Source: Chlorobiaceae bacterium (lineage in GTDB: Bacteria; Bacteroidota; Chlorobiia; Chlorobiales; Chlorobiaceae). Taken from it: a DNA stretch of 64,000 bases. The notes beneath the pieces were generated by a model. The model made no database searches. It worked only from the letters and a program-made list of their open reading frames with translations, and was not told where the DNA came from. Positions 16,049 through 26,145 of the stretch are shown here, one piece after another (within the stretch, counting starts at the first letter, position 1; every line of letters starts with the position of its first letter). The stretch is from positions 62,001 to 126,000 of the forward strand of contig JAAXWS010000002.1 of assembly GCA_013334865.1 (NCBI GenBank). Reading direction: 5' to 3'. Both the position numbers and the translations under genes were made by a program.

Positions 16049-17365
16049 TCACGGCTCATCAGGGCTTTCCGGGTAGAAACGCCACTCCCTGTTGATGATC
16101 CTCGCGGCATGGCCGAAGGTGAAGTACGACCAGCCCCACTGGAGCAGCACGAAGAAACGGTGCTTGAACCCGCTCAGGAAATAGATGTGCACCAGAAGCC
16201 AGACGAGCCATGCCGAAAAACCGGACAGCCGCAACCGCCCTTTTTCGACAATGGCCATGTTCTTGCCGATGGTCGCCATCTGGCCCTTGTCGAAATAGGC
16301 GAACGGCTGCAACGGCTTGCCCTCGATGTCGCGAAGGATGTTGCGCCCGATAGCCCTGCCCTGCTGCAGCGCCACCGATGCGAGGCCGGGCAGCACTTCC
16401 CCGTCCCTGAGCTCGAAATGAGCCTGGTCTCCGCCGCAGAATATTTCGGGATGCCCCTTCACCGAAAGCGTCTCGGTGACTGCTATGCGGTTGCTCGGAT
16501 CGGTTTCGAAACCCATCGTCCGGCCGATGCTGGTGGCTCGCACGCCGGCTGCCCAGAGCACCGTCTTGGCCTCGATATGTTCGGACCCGATACGGACGCC
16601 GTTCCCGTCGATCCCGGATACCCTGCTTGAGGTCCAGATTTGCACGCCGAGCCGTTCGAGGGCACGTGCGGCCCTGCTCGAAAGTTCCGGAGAGAAGGTG
16701 TTGAGGATGCGCTTGCCGGAATGGACGATGAAAATCCTGGTCTGCCGGGGATCGATGTTCTTGTAATATTTCGACAGGTAGTACCGGCTCATCTCCCCGA
16801 TCGATCCCGCCAGCTCGACCCCTGTCGGCCCGCCACCGACGATTACGAAGGAGAGGAGTTTCTTCTGCTCCACAGGATCCTGGGTGCGTTCGGCCTGCTC
16901 ATAGGCCTCCATGACGCGCCGCCTGATCTCGGAGGCCTGGCCGATGGTCTTCAGGCCGGGGGCGTAGGTTTCCCACTCGTTGTGGTCGAAATAGTGGTGC
17001 TTTGCGCCGCACGCGAGCACAAGGTAGTCGTAGGAGATCTCTCCGAAATCGGTCAGCACCTTCCGGTTCACGACATCGACGTTCTCGACCGCACCCTTGT
17101 ATATGGTGATATTGCGGTACATCGACAGCATCTTGCGCAGGGGGTAGGAGATCTCTCCCCCGTTCAGCGCAGCCATTGCCACCTGGTAAAGGAGGGGCTG
17201 GAACAGGTGGTAGTTGTTCCGGTCGATCAGGGTAACCCGTACCCCTTTCCTGTTGCCAAGCGACTTGGCGACGTTGATTCCTGCGAACCCACCCCCGACG
17301 ATCACCACATGCTTCGTGTCAGGGGAATCCGCTGGTCGATGCCTGTTTTCTGCCTTTCGGCCCAT
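16049..17365 (-). CDS. ndh: Type II NADH dehydrogenase (NDH-2)
   Basis: A 438-residue single-subunit flavoprotein that would oxidise NADH and reduce quinone at the membrane without pumping protons. The FAD-binding GGGFAGINVAKSL is near the N-terminus, the NADH-binding GGGPTGVELAGSIGE in the middle, and CGGDQAHFE closes the FAD site. The C-terminal 60 residues contain the hydrophobic, aromatic stretch WLVWLLVHIYFLSGF, typical of the membrane-anchoring end of NDH-2. The frame is open to 17494, but the extra 43 residues have no coding character, so the ATG at 17365 (MGRKAENRH) is chosen. In a phototroph it could also balance the NAD pool. It lies alone, convergent with the NlpC/P60 gene. Confidence 0.9.
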   Translation of the reverse strand: MGRKAENRHRPADSPDTKHVVIVGGGFAGINVAKSLGNRKGVRVTLIDRNNYHLFQPLLYQVAMAALNGGEISYPLRKMLSMYRNITIYKGAVENVDVVNRKVLTDFGEISYDYLVLACGAKHHYFDHNEWETYAPGLKTIGQASEIRRRVMEAYEQAERTQDPVEQKKLLSFVIVGGGPTGVELAGSIGEMSRYYLSKYYKNIDPRQTRIFIVHSGKRILNTFSPELSSRAARALERLGVQIWTSSRVSGIDGNGVRIGSEHIEAKTVLWAAGVRATSIGRTMGFETDPSNRIAVTETLSVKGHPEIFCGGDQAHFELRDGEVLPGLASVALQQGRAIGRNILRDIEGKPLQPFAYFDKGQMATIGKNMAIVEKGRLRLSGFSAWLVWLLVHIYFLSGFKHRFFVLLQWGWSYFTFGHAARIINREWRFYPESPDEP

Positions 17366-17715
17366 AAGTTCAATTGAAGACTTTCGCCACGCTTTTTCAA
17401 TATATACAGGTTTTTTACCACAACTAATTCCGGAAAATGCATCCTCAGCTTGATTTATGCAATATGAGCCTTCAAACGAAGCGGGATTTGCCACTATTGA
17501 TCCCGCGATTCGCTACCCTGGCCCCGAACATTGAATGAAAATACCCCTTCACGGAGGGGTATTCCCATGATTGACGCCGATTTGGGTTGGATAATTACCG
17601 GAGAGTGTGCATCATATCCAGTGGTTGCCTTTACGCTACGGCGCTTTGGCGACTCGACCGGCCGTCATCCCCTGATAACCTGAATACCCGGGACCGAAAT
17701 CCGCATCGCAGTGCA

Positions 17716-18306
17716 ATGAAAGCCCTATTCAAACTTCTCCTGTTGTTCGTCGTCATCGCGACATCGCTCTGCGCGGCCCTGTACCTCGCCTTGGGAGGCA
17801 TGGTCTCTACCCATGCATCCGAACCCCGGAAATCCGATGTTATCGTGATCCTTGGCGGCGATGATGGCCTGCGTGTAAGGAAAGGCGGGGAGCTGTTCAG
17901 GGCCGGATATGCGGACCACATCATCCTGACGGGTATCGACAGCCGGTACTACCGGGCAAGCCATCCGAACTGGCGGGAAAGGAAGTTGATGGAGCTGGGC
18001 ATACCACGTGATGCGATCAGCGTAGACACCTGGTCCGAGACAACGTGGGAAGAGGCTGAGAACGCTGCCGAGGCCATGGACCGGAACGGCTGGAAGAGCG
18101 CCATCGTCGTCAGCGACCCTCCGCACCTGCTCCGCCTTCACAAATGCTGGTCGAAATCCTTCGAAGGCAGCTCGAAAAGCTTCATTCTCGTGCCGACAAA
18201 CCCCGCCTGGTGGAACTCTCTGCTCTGGTGGCAGAACAGGAAAAGCTACCAGTTCGTCATCAGCGAAGTCAAGAAGAACCTCTTCTATTCGGTCATGTAC
18301 TACTGA
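17716..18306 (+). CDS. DUF218 (SanA/YdcF-like) membrane-anchored protein
   Basis: The 196-residue protein has one N-terminal transmembrane segment or uncleaved signal (about 5-27) and a DUF218 domain. DVIVILGGDDGLRVRKG, a GADHIILTG-like strand, DTWSETTWEEAENA and AIVVSDPPHLLRL are the conserved blocks. Family members have been linked to envelope permeability and vancomycin resistance in enterobacteria, but their chemistry is not settled. The ATG at 17716 is chosen because it starts directly before the membrane segment; the frame is open upstream without coding character. An A/T-flanked hairpin (17540-17563) lies upstream. Confidence 0.85.
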   Translation: MKALFKLLLLFVVIATSLCAALYLALGGMVSTHASEPRKSDVIVILGGDDGLRVRKGGELFRAGYADHIILTGIDSRYYRASHPNWRERKLMELGIPRDAISVDTWSETTWEEAENAAEAMDRNGWKSAIVVSDPPHLLRLHKCWSKSFEGSSKSFILVPTNPAWWNSLLWWQNRKSYQFVISEVKKNLFYSVMYY

Positions 18307-18379
18307 CCGGTGCCGAACCACCGGAGTGCCGGACGTGACTCGCCGGGGCTGCACAAGAACCGCGAAAAACACAAGGATC

Positions 18380-21300
18380 TCATCGCCTGGCGACACCGGG
18401 ACCGGACAGGGCGCTTCGGCCGCCTGTTAGCGGCGTGACGCGGATGCGCGTAGAGATTCGCTCCTTGAGCGCGGATACGTGGGAGATGATGCCGATGAGC
18501 TTGCCGGACTGCTGGAGGCCGGCAAGGGTCTCGAGGGCGGTTTCGAGTGCCTCTTCGTCCAGCGTCCCGAACCCTTCGTCGAGGAAGAGCGAATCTACCC
18601 GGACGTTGCGGCTCGACATCTGCGAAAGGCCGAGGGCGAGCGCAAGGCTGACGATGAAGCTTTCGCCTCCTGAAAGGTTGCGGGTCGACCGTACCTCTCC
18701 CGCCTGCCAGGTGTCGACGACGTTGAGCTCAAGAGGCAAGGAGGCGTCGCGGACCAGGAGGTAGCGATCGGTCATCGAGGAGAGTTGCCGGTTGGCATGG
18801 GCCACCATGATCTCGAAGGTCAGTCCCTGGGCAAAGTTCCTGAACTTCTTGCCATCTGCCGATCCGATCAGCTCGTGCATCCGGTCCCATCGGAGGCACT
18901 CCGAGGCCTGGGTGTCGACAGCTGCAGCAACCTGCCGAAGCTCACGCGAAATACGCTCGTTTTCGGCGAGCTGCTGCCGGATGGCGCCGATCTCTTCGCG
19001 AAGAGTCCTCACGGTGTCCTGAAGCTGTCCGGCGGCAATCGCCAGCTGTTGAGGAGCTCGGGAACCGGCGACGGCTTCATGCAACTCCTTGAGTCGCGAA
19101 GCGCGGTCTTCGCGGCGGGTCATCAGCTCCTGCTCCCGGCGCTGGTAGCCTTCCGAGAGGGCTTCGAGCCGACGAAGCTCGGCTTCCGGCAGCCGGGCAT
19201 CAATGAACGCCTGCTCGTCGGCAAACCCTTTCGCGCGGATCTCTTCGAGGAATGCCGACTCGAGTGCCGCGATCGCTTCGCGTCGTCTGCCGACACTCTT
19301 GCCGAGTCCGTCGACAGCGGTTTCAAGTATTCCGAGCTCCTGCCGTGATCGGGCCAGGGCATCACGCAGGGTGTCGACTGCTTCCCGTGCCTTCATGACC
19401 GTCTCCGCAAGCCGCCCGGCTTCCGCGGCAGGATCCTGGTCCCCGAACAGCTCGCGTCGCTTCGCCGTAAGCTTTTCGAGTTCCGTCGCGACGCTCTGCA
19501 TACCGTGCCGTCTGGCCTCCAGATCCTGACGCATCGACTCCAGCCGGAGGTCGAATCCTGAGATGGCGGCATCGGATGCGTTGAGTTCGGATTCGAGGAG
19601 CCGCTTTCGTTTTTCATCGGCAAGCCGGCGCTCGCTTCTCGACATTAGCGTTGCGATGAGGGGGGCCGGATCCGAACCGGAGTCGAGAGGGAGCGCGAAG
19701 GGCTGGAGGAGCTGCTTGAGGGCGAGCTCCCTCGAGGCCAGCTCACGCTCCGCAGCTTCGAACGCCTCGCCCTGCCGCAGGTGATCCGCCTCGGCTGCCC
19801 CGAGCCGCTCGACGGCCTGGGCCTGGCGAAGCTCTGCAGCCGCGAGGGCTTCCAGCAAGAGCTGCCGCTGTGATTCGGAATCGCGGATCCGTTCTTCCAG
19901 AGCTTCGGCCGTTTCGACCAGCTGCTCGAGGCTTCCGGTAGCCCTCGCCGCATCCGATTGCGCACCGAGCACCTCCGGCAAGGCGTCGCGGGGCGCTTCG
20001 CGGATGCCCGCATCCCGGAGCAGGGTGATGCATTTGCGCCCGTGGCTTTCTCGATCGCGATCAAGCTCGGAGCGCCAGAGCGTCCGCTGTTCGATCCCCG
20101 CCGCGATTTCGGCGACGGCGATTTCAAGTTGCCGGACCGCTTCCGCGTGTTGCCGTACCGATTCCCGTGCCTCACGGAGCCGAAGCTCCTCAGCCGATGG
20201 CACCGCCGAGCCACCAGAAACGTACGGGTGGGCGGTCGAGCCGCAAAGGGGGCATGGCTTCCCTTCTGCAAGGCGGATGCGCTCATCTTCGAAGCTCTTC
20301 ACCAGTGCGGCGAGACGCTGGTTCTCCTTGAGCAGGTCGGCTTCGGTTTCAGCCCGGACAAGGAGTTCATGCGCATGGGCAAGGCGCTCCACGGTGCAGG
20401 ATCGACGCTGTTCGAGCTCGCCGATCTCCCCCGTTACCCGCCCGATCCTGAGGGCGAGCTCCGTTCCGGACGCGTAGAGGCCGGCGACTTCATCGAGCAG
20501 TTTCCGACGCTGCCTTGCCAGCTCGAGCTCCTGGCGGACATGCTTGAGCGAGTTCCCGTCGAGCAGAAAGGAGAGTTCCTTCCTGAGCGAATGAAGGCTC
20601 TCTCCGGCATCGGCAAGCGCCTCGTTCGCGCCGATGGCGGCATGGTCGCGTTCGGATTTCGTCGCCCGGCAGGAGTCGAGCGCCGCTTTGGCGACCTCGA
20701 ACGCAGTGCTGGCGGCATGACGGCGTTCCCGGGCAGCCTTCAGTTCGTCGAAGGCGTTGCGTATGCCCGACAGCTCGGATGCAAGCGCCGCATCGGCTGC
20801 GCTCGCCACGAGGCGAGCGTCGAGCGCAGCCTGTTCACCGCGACGATCTTCCTGCACGAACGCAAGCGCGGAGCGCTCGGCATCGAGTCGCTCGACCGCC
20901 GCTGTCGCCGCCAGTAACTCCTGTTCGCAGCGCCCGTTTTCGCGTTGCATGTCGGCAATGCTCCTGTCGAGCGAGATGACCTGTTCGTGCAGCGGCTGTT
21001 GACGCGCTTCGGCATCGACGGCTTTCTGGAGGGTGGCCGAACCCTCCTCATACCGCTGTGCGTCACGCCGGGCCGAATTGGCAAGGGCGGGGTGGCGAAG
21101 CTGCCTGTCCTCGAGATCCGAGGCCTCGCGCAGCAACTCTTCACGCTGGTGATCAAGGGCGGCATGGCCGTTCTCGAGGCATCCGGCGATCCTGGACAGC
21201 CGGAGGCGCCCGGCATCCGGCTCGAACTCCCCGAGCTCCCGTTTCAGCTCGTCGAGCTGCCCGTAGATCGAGGTCAGCTCCCCGGCCAGCAGGTCGATCT

Positions 21301-22051
21301 CGCCGAACCGCCGGAGGGATGCGGATACCTCGTCAAGCTGCGAGGCCGTTGCCGACTCCTCCCCGACAAGCGATGCGAGCCGCGCATCGCGCATGGCGAC
21401 CTCTTCGTCCGAAAGCAACCGGAGGCTGCCGGTTTCAGCGCGAAGCAGCTCAAGCTTCGCCCGTTCGTCCCGTTGCCGTTCGTGCACCCGCATCGATATG
21501 CGTGAATAGACCTCTGTCCCGGTGATCTGTTCAAGTACCGGGGCCCTCCGGTCGGCATCTGCCTGGAGGAAAGCGGCAAAACCGCCCTGCGCGAGCAGCA
21601 TCGAACGGGTGAACCGTTCGAAATCCATGCCGGTGATCTCCTCAACGGCCGCGAGGGTCTCCTGGAGCCTGGTCTGCAGCAGCTGGCCGGTGACGGCATC
21701 GGACAGTTCGTGCTTCTGGGCCTGGAGTTCACCGCCCGCCCTCCTCCTGGCGCGGTGCTGGCTCCAGTTGCAGCGGAAGGTCCCCTTGACGGTCGAGAAG
21801 GTCGCTTCGGCGAAACAGTCGCCGGCATGTCGCGACATGATTTCGTTGCCGCCTTTGGTGATCTTGCCGAGCCGGGGAGTCTGCCCGTAGAGGGCGAGGC
21901 AGAGGGCGTCGAGGATGGTACTCTTGCCGGAACCGGTAGGGCCGGTGATCGCGAAGATGCCGTCCGACCGGTACTCCGGACGGGTGAAGTCGATCTCCCA
22001 CCTCCCCTCGAGCGAGTTGAGGTTGGCGAAGCTGAGGGCCAGGATCTTCAT
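18380..22051 (-). CDS. sbcC: Exonuclease subunit SbcC (Rad50-like ATPase)
   Basis: A 1223-residue SMC-like ATPase that works with SbcD to cut hairpins and protein-blocked DNA ends. Walker A GPTGSGKSTILDALCLALYG lies near residue 35. Long coiled-coil arms rich in Glu, Arg, Leu and Ala flank a zinc hook CPLC at about 599. The ABC signature LSGGESF and Walker B SLFLDEGFGTLD are near the C-terminus. The length and layout match the family (about 1050-1200). The ATG at 22051 overlaps the TGA of sbcD as TTATGA, so the two are translationally coupled. The upstream 22 in-frame codons lie inside sbcD and are not part of it. Confidence 0.95.
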   Translation of the reverse strand: MKILALSFANLNSLEGRWEIDFTRPEYRSDGIFAITGPTGSGKSTILDALCLALYGQTPRLGKITKGGNEIMSRHAGDCFAEATFSTVKGTFRCNWSQHRARRRAGGELQAQKHELSDAVTGQLLQTRLQETLAAVEEITGMDFERFTRSMLLAQGGFAAFLQADADRRAPVLEQITGTEVYSRISMRVHERQRDERAKLELLRAETGSLRLLSDEEVAMRDARLASLVGEESATASQLDEVSASLRRFGEIDLLAGELTSIYGQLDELKRELGEFEPDAGRLRLSRIAGCLENGHAALDHQREELLREASDLEDRQLRHPALANSARRDAQRYEEGSATLQKAVDAEARQQPLHEQVISLDRSIADMQRENGRCEQELLAATAAVERLDAERSALAFVQEDRRGEQAALDARLVASAADAALASELSGIRNAFDELKAARERRHAASTAFEVAKAALDSCRATKSERDHAAIGANEALADAGESLHSLRKELSFLLDGNSLKHVRQELELARQRRKLLDEVAGLYASGTELALRIGRVTGEIGELEQRRSCTVERLAHAHELLVRAETEADLLKENQRLAALVKSFEDERIRLAEGKPCPLCGSTAHPYVSGGSAVPSAEELRLREARESVRQHAEAVRQLEIAVAEIAAGIEQRTLWRSELDRDRESHGRKCITLLRDAGIREAPRDALPEVLGAQSDAARATGSLEQLVETAEALEERIRDSESQRQLLLEALAAAELRQAQAVERLGAAEADHLRQGEAFEAAERELASRELALKQLLQPFALPLDSGSDPAPLIATLMSRSERRLADEKRKRLLESELNASDAAISGFDLRLESMRQDLEARRHGMQSVATELEKLTAKRRELFGDQDPAAEAGRLAETVMKAREAVDTLRDALARSRQELGILETAVDGLGKSVGRRREAIAALESAFLEEIRAKGFADEQAFIDARLPEAELRRLEALSEGYQRREQELMTRREDRASRLKELHEAVAGSRAPQQLAIAAGQLQDTVRTLREEIGAIRQQLAENERISRELRQVAAAVDTQASECLRWDRMHELIGSADGKKFRNFAQGLTFEIMVAHANRQLSSMTDRYLLVRDASLPLELNVVDTWQAGEVRSTRNLSGGESFIVSLALALGLSQMSSRNVRVDSLFLDEGFGTLDEEALETALETLAGLQQSGKLIGIISHVSALKERISTRIRVTPLTGGRSALSGPGVARR

Positions 22052-23292
22052 AAAGCACCTCCCCCCTCGCCCATCGAATCCTCCTCGTCGATCGACCGCA
22101 GCACCTCCTGGTAGCATTCGATCAGCGCCGGCCGTGAATCAGGCTCGATGTCGCGTGCTTCCAGGCAGCGTTCGAACACCGTCTGGCGGTCGAGCGCCTC
22201 AAGCGTTTCACCATCGTCGGCCATCTCGAGGGCACGCTCGGAAATCCGCCGGCTCCGGATGCGCAGGATTTCAAGCAGGCTGCCCGAAACCGCCGCTTCG
22301 AGCGCCTCCTGCACGATCGAAGCGGGTTCGTCACCGAGATACTCGACTTCGAGCCATGCGGCGGTGCCCGAAGCACGCAGTTCGAGGATCCTTGATGAGA
22401 GATCGCCGAGCGTGCCGGCAAGCCGCTCGAGCCGCTGGAAGCAAGGCACGGGAAGCTCGGTGACCGTCGGGTGGCGCCCTTCGAATTCCACCAGCAGCAC
22501 CAGCTTGCGCTGCGAGCTCTCGCCGAACCCCATGGGGATGGGTGAACCGCTGTAGCGAAGGTGCCCGGCACCGCCGATCTGCTGCGCGACGTGCAGGTGC
22601 CCGAGCGCGAGGTAGTCGATGCTGTCGGGAAAGGCCGACATGCCGACACGGGCCAGGGAGCCCACATAGATCTCCCGTACGCCGTCGCCGTCGATGGTCG
22701 CCCCGCCGGCCGTGAACAGGTGTCCGGTCGCGATGAGCGGGATCTGGGGTGACAGCGCGTTGCGTCTCGCGTCCCCGAGGCCGCAAACCTCGGCGTAGTG
22801 GCGTCCAATGCCTTCGATGAGCTTGCGGTTCTTGTCTTCGGCGCCCTCCCCCGGCTCTACCGTGCGGATGTCGCGGTCGCGAAGGTACGGAACCGCACAC
22901 ACGACCGCTTGCGGTGTGCTGTTGGCATCATGCAGCACCAGAAGCTCGTCTTCGTGATCACCGGTCACGGCGCCGAGCACATGGACGTCGAACTCTCGCA
23001 AAAGGGCTTTCGGGGCGTCGAGGAGGGTCGGCGAGTCGTGGTTGCCCCCGGTGACGACCACGTGGCGGCATGAGGTCCGCGATACCCGGTGGAGGAAACG
23101 GTAGTAGAGCTCCTGCGTACGGTTGCCCGGTGTCGTCGTGTCGAAGATATCCCCGGCGACCAGGAGCACGTCGACCGACTCCTGCTCCACAAGGCCGGCC
23201 AGCCAGTCGAGGAAAGCCTCGAACTCCAGGGTTCTGTGCCGTCCGTAGAGCGGCCGTCCGAGATGCCAGTCTGAGGTGTGGAGGAGTTTCAC
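22048..23292 (-). CDS. sbcD: Exonuclease subunit SbcD (Mre11-like nuclease)
   Basis: A 414-residue calcineurin-like phosphoesterase. The metal-binding motifs are visible in order: HTSDWHLGR (5-13), AGDIFDT, GNHDSP and a later GHLH. This is the standard two-metal Mre11 site for 3'-5' exonuclease and hairpin endonuclease activity. The C-terminal 130 residues form the capping and SbcC-binding part. It is the first gene of the sbcDC pair. Upstream lie the 9-bp repeat array and rmuC, which may share the minus-strand transcript. Confidence 0.95.
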   Translation of the reverse strand: MKLLHTSDWHLGRPLYGRHRTLEFEAFLDWLAGLVEQESVDVLLVAGDIFDTTTPGNRTQELYYRFLHRVSRTSCRHVVVTGGNHDSPTLLDAPKALLREFDVHVLGAVTGDHEDELLVLHDANSTPQAVVCAVPYLRDRDIRTVEPGEGAEDKNRKLIEGIGRHYAEVCGLGDARRNALSPQIPLIATGHLFTAGGATIDGDGVREIYVGSLARVGMSAFPDSIDYLALGHLHVAQQIGGAGHLRYSGSPIPMGFGESSQRKLVLLVEFEGRHPTVTELPVPCFQRLERLAGTLGDLSSRILELRASGTAAWLEVEYLGDEPASIVQEALEAAVSGSLLEILRIRSRRISERALEMADDGETLEALDRQTVFERCLEARDIEPDSRPALIECYQEVLRSIDEEDSMGEGGGAL

Positions 23293-23355
23293 GGCAACGG
23301 TGCTTCAGTGCTTGGGGTTATTACTGAATATAGGGCTTATGGGTCTTATAGTTAA

Positions 23356-23400
23356 AAGGACAGCAAGGACATCAGGGACGGCAAGGACGAAAAGGAACGC
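23356..23400 (+). repeat. Five-unit array of the 9-bp repeat
   Basis: Five exact-spaced 9-mers (AAGGACAGC, AAGGACATC, AGGGACGGC, AAGGACGAA, AAGGAACGC) fill the gap between rmuC and sbcD. The shared part is the first six bases, ARGGAC. Confidence 0.8.
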
Positions 23401-23418
23401 CATGCACTCTCCCGGCAT

Positions 23419-23439
23419 GCGTCACGCGTCACGTGTCAT
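23419..23439 (-). repeat. 7-bp repeat array containing the rmuC stop codon
   Basis: Three 7-mers (GCGTCAC, GCGTCAC, GTGTCAT) sit here, which on the minus strand read ATGACACGTGACGCGTGACGC. The final residues MTRDA and the TGA stop of RmuC are encoded by the array itself. Confidence 0.8.
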
Positions 23440-24630
23440 GGATTCCTCCTCCCCCGTCACCTCATCCGGCAGCTGCCGGGAGACCTTCGCGCCGAGCTTC
23501 CGGATCTCCTCGGCTCGGCCGGCGAGGTTGCCCCTGCCTTCGGAGAGGCGCTTCATGGCGAGCTCGAAGGCATCCGAAACCCCGGAGAGCTTCCGGCGGG
23601 CGTCGAGCATGGCCTCGGCCACGAGTGTCACCTGGTCGTAGATCTTCCCCGCCCTGTCGGCGATCAGCTCGGCGTTGCGGTTCTCGTTCTCCCGGCGCCA
23701 GATCTGGGCGATGAGCCTGAGCGTGATCATGAGCGTCGCCGGCCCCGTCACCACGACGTTGCGCCCTGCCAGGCGGTAGAAGAGCTCCGGATCGGCCTGC
23801 ATGGCCGCCTGGTAGGCCGGCTCGAGCGGGATGCACATGATGACGAAATCGAGCGTGCGGTTGCCCCGGAGGGAGGCATAGTCCTTCGCCTCGAGTTCGG
23901 CGACATGCCGGGATACGGAGCGGAGGTGCTCCTGCAGGGCTTCGGCCTTGCGGGCTGGCTCCTCTTCGGTGCAGTATCGTTCGTAGGCCGTGAGCGACAC
24001 CTTCGCGTCCACGACGACCGCCTTCTCTCCGGGCAGGTGCACCATGAAGTCAGGGCGGACAAGCCGTCCGTCGTCGGTCCGCGAGCTCTCCTGGACGGTG
24101 TACTCCCTGCCCTTTTCCAGGCCAGAGGCCTCGAGCATGCGCTCGACGATCAGCTCGCCCCAGTCCCCCTGCTTCTTGCTCTCCCCCTTGATTGCCCTGG
24201 CGAGATTGTTGGCTTCGTCGCTCACCCGGCTGTTCAGCTCCTGGAGCTGCCGGACCTGTTCAAGCAGGCGGGCCGAGAGCTCCGTGTCGCTTCGATGAAC
24301 GTCGTCCACACGCTGGCGGAATGCATCGAGCTGTCGTCGGAATGGCTCGAGCAGGGCGTCGAGTCGCTCACGGTGCTGCTCGGAAAGCGCCAAGCCCCGC
24401 TCTTCGACGATCCGTCCGGCGAGGTTCTCGAAGGCCGTCTGCAGGCGCGACTCGACTGTCAGGGCCTCCTCGGCCCTTGCCTTTGCGGCACTACGCTCGT
24501 GTTCGAGTTCGGCCAGGAGTCGGGTGTTGTCGATCGTAAGCTGCCTGTTTTCGTTCAGGGCACGGTAGAGCAGGAGGCCGAGCGCGGCGGCAATGCCGGC
24601 CAGGATGAGCATGGAGAGGGATGCGGGCAT
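23422..24630 (-). CDS. rmuC: DNA recombination protein RmuC
   Basis: A 402-residue protein with an N-terminal transmembrane helix (SMLILAGIAAALGLLLY), a coiled-coil middle (about 30-150), and the RmuC nuclease-like domain. The conserved blocks are KKQGDWGELIVERMLE, RPDFMVHLPG with KAVVVDAKVSL, FVIMCIPLEPAY and GPATLMITLRLIAQIWRREN. RmuC limits rearrangements at inverted repeats in E. coli; a nuclease fold of the PD-(D/E)XK type is accepted for the domain. The frame is open to 24888 over the end of umuC, but the ATG at 24630 gives the normal N-terminus. Its last five residues come from the 7-bp repeat. Confidence 0.92.
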   Translation of the reverse strand: MPASLSMLILAGIAAALGLLLYRALNENRQLTIDNTRLLAELEHERSAAKARAEEALTVESRLQTAFENLAGRIVEERGLALSEQHRERLDALLEPFRRQLDAFRQRVDDVHRSDTELSARLLEQVRQLQELNSRVSDEANNLARAIKGESKKQGDWGELIVERMLEASGLEKGREYTVQESSRTDDGRLVRPDFMVHLPGEKAVVVDAKVSLTAYERYCTEEEPARKAEALQEHLRSVSRHVAELEAKDYASLRGNRTLDFVIMCIPLEPAYQAAMQADPELFYRLAGRNVVVTGPATLMITLRLIAQIWRRENENRNAELIADRAGKIYDQVTLVAEAMLDARRKLSGVSDAFELAMKRLSEGRGNLAGRAEEIRKLGAKVSRQLPDEVTGEEESMTRDA

Positions 24631-24709
24631 GACGGATGCGGTTTGAGTTCTTTCCTGAAGGTACTCCGCAAGATGCTGAGGCACAAGGGGTTGGCTGACG
24701 CCAGATCCA

Positions 24710-25981
24710 TCAGGGCCGGATGTCGATGATGTCGTTCCAGTCGGTGGTGTAATGGGGCGACAGGCGCTCCTGGTGCTGCTTCCAGGAGGATGCGGTATCT
24801 GATGCGACCCGGAGCGCGCCCGGCCCGTAGCGCGAGTTGACCGCGTCGAGAGCCTGCATGAGCCGTACCGAAGCCGTCGGGGATGCATCCTCCTGCACGA
24901 AAAGCGGCAGCGGCTGCGAGGCCCCCGCCGCCGGGGCTATCTCCGCGAGGATCACCCCGGCTTTCCTGTAGCGGAAACCCGGCCGGAAAATATCCTCCAG
25001 CACGGCCCGGGCCGTCCTGACGATGGCGAGCGTATCCTGCGTCGGCAAGGAGAGCGCCACCGTGCGGGTTCCCCAGTAACGCGCCGCAGGCTCTTCGAAA
25101 GGGCTGGTGCAGGCGAAGACCGTGACGAGCCCGGCCACCCCGTTCTCGCCCCTGAGCTTCAGGGCGCATTTCGTGGCGAAGTGCGCAACGGCCTCCCCCA
25201 GGGCGTCGAGCCCGGTAACTGGCGAGCCGAAAGAGCGGGAGGTGCAGATGCTCTGCTTCCTGGGCCGCACCAGTTCGAGGGGCAGGCACGAGCGTCCGTT
25301 CAGCTCGGCCTGCACGCGGGCACCGGTGATGTGCAGGTGCTTCCGCACCCACGCCTCAGGGGCATCGGCAAGATCGAGTGCCGTGCCGATGCCGTGCCGG
25401 CCCAGGAACGCCGTGTGGCGGCTGCCGATGCCCCAGACCTGTCCGACGGCCATGGCGCCCATGGCATCTCGTGCCGACGGGGCATCCACGAGGAGGCAGA
25501 CCCCGTCGTGCGCCGGGTCTTTCTTGGCCATGCGGTTGGCCAGTTTGGCCAGCGTCTTGGTCGGGGCGATGCCGATGCTTACCGGGATGCCCGTGCCGCG
25601 GCTGACCGTACGGCGGACCATCCGGCAATGATCGACCAGCCCGATCCGCCCGAAACCCGACAGGTCGAGGAACGCCTCGTCGATCGAATAGGGCTCGATG
25701 CCCGGCGACAGGTCACCGATGGTGTTCATGACGCGACCGGACATGTCGCCGTACAACGGGAAGTTCGCCGAGTAGATGGCCACGCGGTGTTTGCGCAGGA
25801 GGTCGCGATACTTGAAGGCGGGGCCACCCATCGGCAGACCGAGGGCCTTGGCTTCGTTCGACCGGGCGATGAAGCAGCCGTCGTTGTTCGACAGCACCAC
25901 TACCGGGCGTCCGTTCAGCGAAGGGTCGAACACCCGCTCGCACGATACGTAGAAGTTGTTGCAGTCGACCAGCGCGAACAT
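24710..25981 (-). CDS. umuC: Translesion DNA polymerase V catalytic subunit (UmuC-like)
   Basis: A 423-residue Y-family polymerase. The catalytic acidic blocks are [16 protein letters not shown] (3-18) and [12 protein letters not shown], with the usual [19 protein letters not shown] and the helix-hairpin-helix [15 protein letters not shown]. The UmuC C-terminal region with the conserved [11 protein letters not shown] is complete. It would copy past damaged bases in the SOS response. The gene that normally precedes it, umuD, is absent from this strand and from the window. The ATG at 25981 gives the standard [11 protein letters not shown] start. It is divergent from the chlorosome gene and 79 bp upstream of rmuC. 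Confidence 0.93.
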   Translation of the reverse strand: MFALVDCNNFYVSCERVFDPSLNGRPVVVLSNNDGCFIARSNEAKALGLPMGGPAFKYRDLLRKHRVAIYSANFPLYGDMSGRVMNTIGDLSPGIEPYSIDEAFLDLSGFGRIGLVDHCRMVRRTVSRGTGIPVSIGIAPTKTLAKLANRMAKKDPAHDGVCLLVDAPSARDAMGAMAVGQVWGIGSRHTAFLGRHGIGTALDLADAPEAWVRKHLHITGARVQAELNGRSCLPLELVRPRKQSICTSRSFGSPVTGLDALGEAVAHFATKCALKLRGENGVAGLVTVFACTSPFEEPAARYWGTRTVALSLPTQDTLAIVRTARAVLEDIFRPGFRYRKAGVILAEIAPAAGASQPLPLFVQEDASPTASVRLMQALDAVNSRYGPGALRVASDTASSWKQHQERLSPHYTTDWNDIIDIRP

Positions 25982-26102
25982 CGGCGGCTCCTCGGGAAAT
26001 TCCGCCGGCACGGCGGATAATGAATTGACAACATGCCCCGTCACCTAATCCGGTGACAGACGTTCCGGATGCCTCGGGCATGTTCCTTCGATCAAAATGT
26101 AG

Positions 26103-26108
26103 TATATT
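26103..26108 (+). promoter_or_regulatory. csmB: Possible -10 box upstream of the csmB-like gene
   Basis: TATATT lies 38 bp before the ATG in an otherwise GC-rich intergenic region. No convincing -35 hexamer is found at the expected distance, so this is tentative. Confidence 0.3.
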
Positions 26109-26145
26109 TCACCAACGATTCATCAACCGCTAAACAGCAACGACC

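Noticed and set aside
17538-17565. Hairpin AATACCCC...GGGGTATT as a terminator
   Set aside because: No gene ends just before it in the orientation that would give a U-run; it may be an operator or a chance palindrome.
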